Made by a program: the position numbers and the translations under genes | Part shown: positions 59,548 to 64,000 of the stretch, piece after piece | How positions within the stretch are numbered: position 1 is the stretch's first letter | Layout: each line of letters begins with the position of its first letter | Assembly: GCF_937616625.2 (NCBI RefSeq) | Contig: NC_065577.1 | Location: 8,101,001-8,165,000, forward strand | DNA length: 64,000 nucleotides | Source of the DNA: Mercurialis annua | Taxonomy: Eukaryota > Streptophyta > Magnoliopsida > Malpighiales > Euphorbiaceae | Direction of reading: 5' to 3' | The notes under the pieces: model-generated | Database searches by the model: none | The model's input: only the letters and a program-made list of their open reading frames with translations | Told to the model about the DNA's origin: nothing

Positions 59548-60697
59548 ATGTCTTCTTCTTCTGACGATTTCCTTTCCGGGTTTCAAGTAGATTTGGACGT
59601 TCCGATGGGTGGTCCTGACGTTCATATCGCCAACATTATTCCTGGCGACGTTGATGTGGATGTGGCTCCTGCTGATATTCCCATTGCTCCCGTCGAGATA
59701 GCGTTGCCTGCGGGTGATGAGGTTATTGTTGTAGATGATGATGATGACTTGGCTGATCCAGTAGGTGACGAGGCGGTTCCATCGCTACTTCCCCCTCTAG
59801 CATCATTTACCGTCTCGGGGGGAGTTGGGGGTGTGAATTCAGATGGGCTGGTTGTTGCTGATTCGGGAGAGATTTCTTTGGGTCGAGACCTAGATTCTCC
59901 GTCTAGGAAAAGACGTCGAGTTGGCGATGGTTCTCCATCGAGGGAGAGTTTTCCTGGAAGCTCTTCTTCTGCTCCAGATTTGGTGCAGTGGGTCGAAGGT
60001 CAGGATCCCGCTAGTTTGCTGAATCCTAGAGTGCTAGCGGAATATATCCGAACTTTGGCGATTCCTGATGATGTCACGTGGTTTTGTGCTAGGCCGGGTC
60101 AGGAGCTTTCCGATCTGGCTTGTTTTCATGGTTTCTCTGTAAGTGTTTTCTTTCTTGAATATAATATATTTTTTATATTCTGTTGTTTCCTTACTTATTT
60201 GTTTTTGGTGTTTGTAGGCTCTTCAATCTGTTCTGGTATTGAACGACCGCCGACAGTGTGCCGAGGAGGAGGTCGAGCGTCTATCTTCTCTTTTGGCGAC
60301 TTCCGAGTCTGAAAGGGCAAAATTGAAGGCATCTTTGGAAGAGCATGATTCCCTTTTGGCGCAACTTAAGGCGCAGGATGCGATTAACGATCGCCAAGTT
60401 AAAGTGATCGAGAAGAAAACCGATGACTTGACTCAAGAGATTGAGGAGCTTATTCGAATCAATTCCCTTGTTGGTGGGGAGAGGGATAAGCTAAGATCGG
60501 AGGTTGAAGGTCTTCACATCCGTTTGCTGGATACGAAAGCTTTTTATTCTGCTTTGATAAGCAAGTATCGCCTTGCGATTGGGAGGAAGCTTCTAGAGCA
60601 GAATCCTAATATTGATCTTTCTGGAGTTAATGGGTTGGATCCCCAGGCCATCGCTCGTGACCTTCTTGTCAAGATATCTAAAGACCGTGTCCAGTAG
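59548..60697 (+). CDS. Antisense extra ORF, part 2: acidic linker and coiled coil, one intron
   Basis: Exons 59548-60138 and 60218-60697, joined TCT|GTAAGT...TTGTAG|GCT in phase 0, give 356 residues. It opens MSSSSDDFLSGFQVDLDVPM, is rich in Asp/Val, has a basic patch SRKRRRV (possible nuclear signal) and FCARPGQELSDL, and ends in a long coiled coil (RQCAEEEVERLSSLLATSES to KISKDRVQ). It probably belongs with part 1 as a single gene. The intron lies on the strand opposite to the genomic RNA. Confidence 0.7.
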
Positions 60698-60779
60698 TTT
60701 TTATTTTGATTGTATTTGCTAATGTACGAATTTTGTTTTTTGTAATTCGCAATTTATGAATATATTTTCTTCGTGTTTC

Positions 60780-61145
60780 TTCGAAAGTGCGCTTTCGCCT
60801 TATATCAATTTTTTGTTTATGTACTTGTCTTGCCTCGAGGGTTATTCTAAACCCTGTTCTTGGCGTTGCTTTTTTTATAGAGTTAATCTAAACTCTTTTA
60901 TTTTTGTTTTTATTTCGAGTTAATCTAAACTCTTTTTTGGCGATTTGCCTTTTCTGAGTTAATTTAAACTCGTTTTTCTTGGCTATCCGCCTTTTGTGGC
61001 GATTTGCCTAGTTTGGCGATTTTGCCTTGAGTTAATTTAAACTCATTTTCTTGGCTATTAGCCTTCTGTGGCGATTTGCCTAGTTTGGCGATTTTGCCTT
61101 GAGTTAATTTAAACTCATTTTCTTGGCTATTAGCCTTTTCGTGTT
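60780..61145. repeat. Array of small hairpins and a 72-bp tandem repeat
   Basis: Six copies of a stem-loop: AGGGTT-ATTCTA-AACCCT at 60838-60855, AGAGTT-AATCTA-AACTCT at 60879-60896, and GAGTT-AATYTA-AACTC at about 60916, 60956, 61029 and 61101. Between the last three the unit is about 72 bp and holds GGCTATTAGCC (palindrome) and GGCGATTTGCC. CGAAAG-TGCG-CTTTCG at 60783-60798 is another hairpin. It lies between the convergent ends of the gag-protease and antisense genes. Confidence 0.8.
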
Positions 61146-61395
61146 GATTCGCCTTGTTTGGTGATTTTGCCTTTCTTGAGTTTGATCTTTAATTTATTTT
61201 TTCTTCTTTCATCTTTGATTTAATCATTCGTGGCTGTTCTTGATTTTTATTTCTTTATTGGTTCGTCTGGCTAATCAGATAGTAGGAAAATTGAACTTTT
61301 ATTGATAAAAAGATGGCATACAAAATATTAAAGATAGATTTGACGCCATCTGGTAAGACGTAAAGTCGTTACCGATGATGGGTCGTTTTCCGTTC

Positions 61396-63888
61396 CTATT
61401 CTTCCTTCTTTTCGGTCTTGTTTTCTTGGAGATCCACTACTGACTCGTCGTAGCACTTCTTGGCTATTCCTTGGTCTCCTCTCAGCGTCACTACTCCCTT
61501 TTCGGTTGGTATTTTCATTGCCAACGCTCTTATGCTAGTTACTGCCGCCGAATCATGGAGGAAAGGTCTTCCTAGGATGGCATTGTATGTTAATTCCATG
61601 TCCACTATGTTAAACAGTGACATGACTTTCTTGTTTATTCCTCTTTCTGGGCCGATTATTACTTCCAAGGTGACTGCTCCCAGTGGAGTGATGGAGGGGC
61701 CACCGAGTCCTGATAACGGAATTGGGACTCGGCGTAGCCTTGATGCCGTTCCTCCGAGCATTTTGTATGCTGCGTTTGTCATGAGGTTTACCGCGCTTCC
61801 TTCGTCGATTAGGATTCGCTCCATGTTCCAATTTTCAATGATAGTAGTTACTACCAAAGCATCGTTGTGGGGCGCTTTGACGTATTCATAGTCTTCTACA
61901 TCAAAGATCACCGGTGGCATGTGAGTTTCTCGTATGTTCATCACTTCCTTCCTCTGCTTTCTCCTGATCGTGGAGCTGCTATGTCCTCCACCATTAATCA
62001 TGTGTATGGTTCCCAAAATTTTGGATGGGCGCTCGTCTTCTTTCTCTTTCGGCTTGTCTTCTCTGCTTCTTTTTTCTCCTTTGTCATTGCTCTTCTCTTT
62101 TCGGGCCACAAATTTCCTCAGCTCGCCTGTGTCGATCATCCTTTCGATCTCGACCTTTAAGTCTCTGCAGCTATCCGTTTCATGTCCGTAATCGTCGTGA
62201 AATTTGCAGTATTTTCTGGTGTCTCTTACCTCTGCTTTCATCTTTGGTGGCCATACCACATTTTTGGCGTTTTCTTTGATCCACATGAGGACATTAGTTC
62301 GGCTGGTGTTTAGCGGAGTGAAGTTATTCTCGTCATCTCTGGGATCATATCTCGATTCATATCTTGTCTGGGGGGCGAATCGTCTGTTCTCCTCTGGCCT
62401 TCCTCTCCTGTCATCAGTTTTGGACTTGGTTTTTTCTCTGGATCTCTCTTTTGACTCTTTTCCTTTTGCTTCCTTTCCACGCATCGCCCTTCGCCCTTCG
62501 TCTAACTCGAAGTATTTCTGGGCTATGCCCATTAAGTTCGAGAAAGTCGTGGGCTTATTGACTAGTAGCTTGTCCACCAGTTTTCCGAATCGCGTCCCTT
62601 CTCGCAATGCTTCTGTCGCCATGTCGACGTTCAGGTTGTCAATCTTCATAGCTTGCTTGTTGAATCGTTCGATGTAGCTTCGCAGGGTTTCTCCTTCTTC
62701 TTGGATGCAGGATCTTAGGATGCTGGTAGTGGTTTTAGCCGGGATGTTTGTGAGATATCTATTAAGGAACTCTGTTGAAAGCGAAGCGAAGCTTTTGATC
62801 GAGCCTGGTTTTAATTTGTTATACCATCTCTGGGTCGTGCCCGTGAGTGTGGTAGGGAAAACCCTGCAGAGAATGGCGTCTGATACGCTGAGTAGCCCCA
62901 TGGTCGCTGTGAATCTAGAAGTATGGTCTCGGGGGTCTCCTTCCCCATTGAAAGTTGGCAGGATCGGTAGCTTCATGCTGTGTGGGATGGTTTCCTCCAT
63001 GATCTCGGGCGAGAGGGGTGATCCTTTCAACCTGAGATCGTCTATATCCAATTCTTCAGATTTTAGTTTTTTGAGTGCTTTGGCGATCATCTCTTCCAAA
63101 TCTTCTTCCACCACATATGTGGCCTTGCTTTTTTGGGGTGTCTCGGACGATTCGCCCTCTCCTTCTTGGTGTTTTTTCTTAGTTTGCTCTTTCCCTGCAT
63201 CTCTTTCTTGTCGCTTGCTCTTTGGCGGGGCGTCTTCTTTTTCCTTCTCCCTCCGTTCGTCTCTCTTTGAATTCAAACCACTCCGGGCGTCCTCCTGGTT
63301 GTGCTCATTTCTGGGTGTCTCTGGTGATTCCTCGTTAGATTTGTCTCTGTTCGGACTTTCCTCGTCGCTGGTTCTATTTTCTCGCTGGTTTCTTGCTTCG
63401 TTTCTTTCTCCATTCCCTCTGGTTCGGGGTTCCTTGCTCTTATTGTTTTCTGCTCTTGTCTCTCGTCGGCTTGGGTTTGCGTTTTCTGTTCTTCCTCTTC
63501 TTCTGGGAGCTGTAGGGCTGAAATTTTCCCTTAGGATTTTCATGGTTTCTTCGTGCCTGTCGTTCGTTTTTTTGGCTTCGCTAGCCAATCTGTCTAGATT
63601 TGCCTGTACTGATTCTAGTATCTTTTTCAGCATTTCGTTGTGTGAATCTTGTGCTGTTACGCTTGGTGCTTGTTGTTCTTCAGTGCCCAGATTGAAAGCA
63701 ATTGAGTTGCTTCCCCTCATCGGATTAGTTTGGTATTGAGGTGTTGAAAAAGAGGGCCCTCCGGTATTGCTTTTTCCCCCGGAGTTGTGAAGCCCGTCTT
63801 CCGTCACGTTGATTATCTCCGGAGTGTTTTTTGGGTCCATTGGTTGTTTGTCTTTCAGATTTACTCTTTCAGAAGTCATCTTCTTCAA
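61396..63888 (-). CDS. Retrotransposon gag-protease polyprotein
   Basis: 830 residues. The N-terminal third is highly charged (RE/KE-rich). A Ty3/gypsy gag core follows, with LPTFNGEGDPRDHTSRF, RWYNKLKPGSIKSF and ETLRSYIERFNKQAMKID at about residues 310-420. A zinc knuckle-like CKFHDDYGHETDSC lies near 570. A retropepsin-like segment near 690-770 has ILIDEGSAVNLM and YNAILGRPFLH; the catalytic triad position reads D-E-G instead of D-S/T-G. The frame stops before any reverse transcriptase. The product would build virus-like particles for the element. The frame is uninterrupted, which suggests recent activity or selection. Confidence 0.9.
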   Translation of the reverse strand: MKKMTSERVNLKDKQPMDPKNTPEIINVTEDGLHNSGGKSNTGGPSFSTPQYQTNPMRGSNSIAFNLGTEEQQAPSVTAQDSHNEMLKKILESVQANLDRLASEAKKTNDRHEETMKILRENFSPTAPRRRGRTENANPSRRETRAENNKSKEPRTRGNGERNEARNQRENRTSDEESPNRDKSNEESPETPRNEHNQEDARSGLNSKRDERREKEKEDAPPKSKRQERDAGKEQTKKKHQEGEGESSETPQKSKATYVVEEDLEEMIAKALKKLKSEELDIDDLRLKGSPLSPEIMEETIPHSMKLPILPTFNGEGDPRDHTSRFTATMGLLSVSDAILCRVFPTTLTGTTQRWYNKLKPGSIKSFASLSTEFLNRYLTNIPAKTTTSILRSCIQEEGETLRSYIERFNKQAMKIDNLNVDMATEALREGTRFGKLVDKLLVNKPTTFSNLMGIAQKYFELDEGRRAMRGKEAKGKESKERSREKTKSKTDDRRGRPEENRRFAPQTRYESRYDPRDDENNFTPLNTSRTNVLMWIKENAKNVVWPPKMKAEVRDTRKYCKFHDDYGHETDSCRDLKVEIERMIDTGELRKFVARKEKSNDKGEKRSREDKPKEKEDERPSKILGTIHMINGGGHSSSTIRRKQRKEVMNIRETHMPPVIFDVEDYEYVKAPHNDALVVTTIIENWNMERILIDEGSAVNLMTNAAYKMLGGTASRLRRVPIPLSGLGGPSITPLGAVTLEVIIGPERGINKKVMSLFNIVDMELTYNAILGRPFLHDSAAVTSIRALAMKIPTEKGVVTLRGDQGIAKKCYDESVVDLQENKTEKKEE

Positions 63889-63941
63889 TGAGATTTGTTT
63901 TTGAGTTCAGAAAAGCTCCTTCTTTTGAAGTTTAGTTAAGC

Positions 63942-63963
63942 CTTTCCCACAGACGGCGCTAAT
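63942..63963 (-). other. Primer-binding region next to the 5' LTR
   Basis: On the minus strand ATTAGCGCCGTCTGTGGGAA follows the LTR end CCATCA. GCGCCGTCTGTGGGAA is the form often found after the LTR of plant Tat-type elements; the tRNA it pairs with was not checked. Confidence 0.6.
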
Positions 63964-64000
63964 TGATGGAGTCTGCCTTCTGAACCGGTGAGTAAGACCT
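63964..64000 (-). repeat. 5' LTR of the retrotransposon, first 37 bp only
   Basis: Identical to the outer 37 bp of the left LTR (57599 onward); the remainder lies beyond the window. Confidence 0.9.

Larger units (their letters stand above)
57599..64000 (-). mobile_element. Non-autonomous Ty3/gypsy (Tat-like) LTR retrotransposon, cut by the right edge
   Basis: The element reads on the minus strand. TGATGGAGTCTGCCTTCTGA occurs at 57599 and again at 63964, marking the outer end of the left LTR and the start of the right one. The element therefore spans about 7 kb if the second LTR is complete. Order in its sense direction: 5' LTR (mostly outside), primer-binding region, gag-protease ORF (63888-61396), hairpin array, an extra gene in antisense (58789-60697), polypurine tract, 3' LTR. 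The 5.7-kb interior has no reverse transcriptase, RNase H or integrase, so it must be mobilised in trans. Confidence 0.9.

Noticed and set aside
62705..63739. 344-codon plus-strand frame opposite gag
   Set aside because: It is a hydrophobic low-complexity shadow of the charged gag N terminus; no known domain.

Overview
This window is nuclear DNA from a flowering plant, almost certainly a eudicot. It is AT-rich, its genes are split by GT-AG introns, and the intergenic space is filled with MITEs, Mutator-like, hAT and Helitron remnants and LTR retroelements. I cannot name the species. All exon boundaries were read by eye from splice sites, reading phase and family knowledge; no search was run.

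Layout. (1) 295-6446, minus: 13 exons of a UGT80-like sterol glucosyltransferase gene that runs off the left edge; a small TRIM-like LTR element sits in its fifth intron. (2) 6.5-12 kb: transposon-rich spacer with a Stowaway MITE, palindromic elements and a long LTR-like repeat. (3) 12.05-17.34 kb: a tandem segmental duplication carrying two intronless genes (13033-14079 and 16261-17100). Both encode secreted proteins made almost wholly of 26/32-residue proline-rich repeats that combine extensin SPPPP blocks with an IDA-like FG-LPKG-VPPSG-RH signature. This is the most unusual gene system here. (4) 19855-27209, plus: a GATA26/27-type zinc-finger gene whose 4.6-kb first intron splits the zinc finger and holds a Helitron end and a hAT MITE. 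(5) 27.4-31.7 kb: Harbinger, Mutator-like and hAT elements, several with exact target-site duplications. (6) 32191-35951, plus: a lung-seven-transmembrane (TMEM87-type) protein gene. (7) 36-40 kb: more palindromic elements, one nested in another. (8) 40041-43843, plus: the PYM gene (partner of Y14-Mago, exon-junction-complex recycling). (9) 44.4-47 kb: MITEs and a tandem duplication. (10) 47662-49829, minus: a type-I pectinesterase gene with PMEI pro-region. (11) 50-57.6 kb: palindromic elements and a decayed MULE transposase. (12) 57599-end: a non-autonomous Ty3/gypsy (Tat-like) retrotransposon in minus orientation, with LTR, gag-protease ORF, an array of small hairpins and a plus-strand (antisense) extra gene with an intron.

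The five conventional genes have unrelated roles (sterol glucosylation, transcription, membrane/Golgi function, RNA surveillance, cell wall) and do not form a pathway. The two repeat-protein genes form a local family. The rest is largely a record of transposition, and the duplicated segment provides a natural empty site for one insertion.
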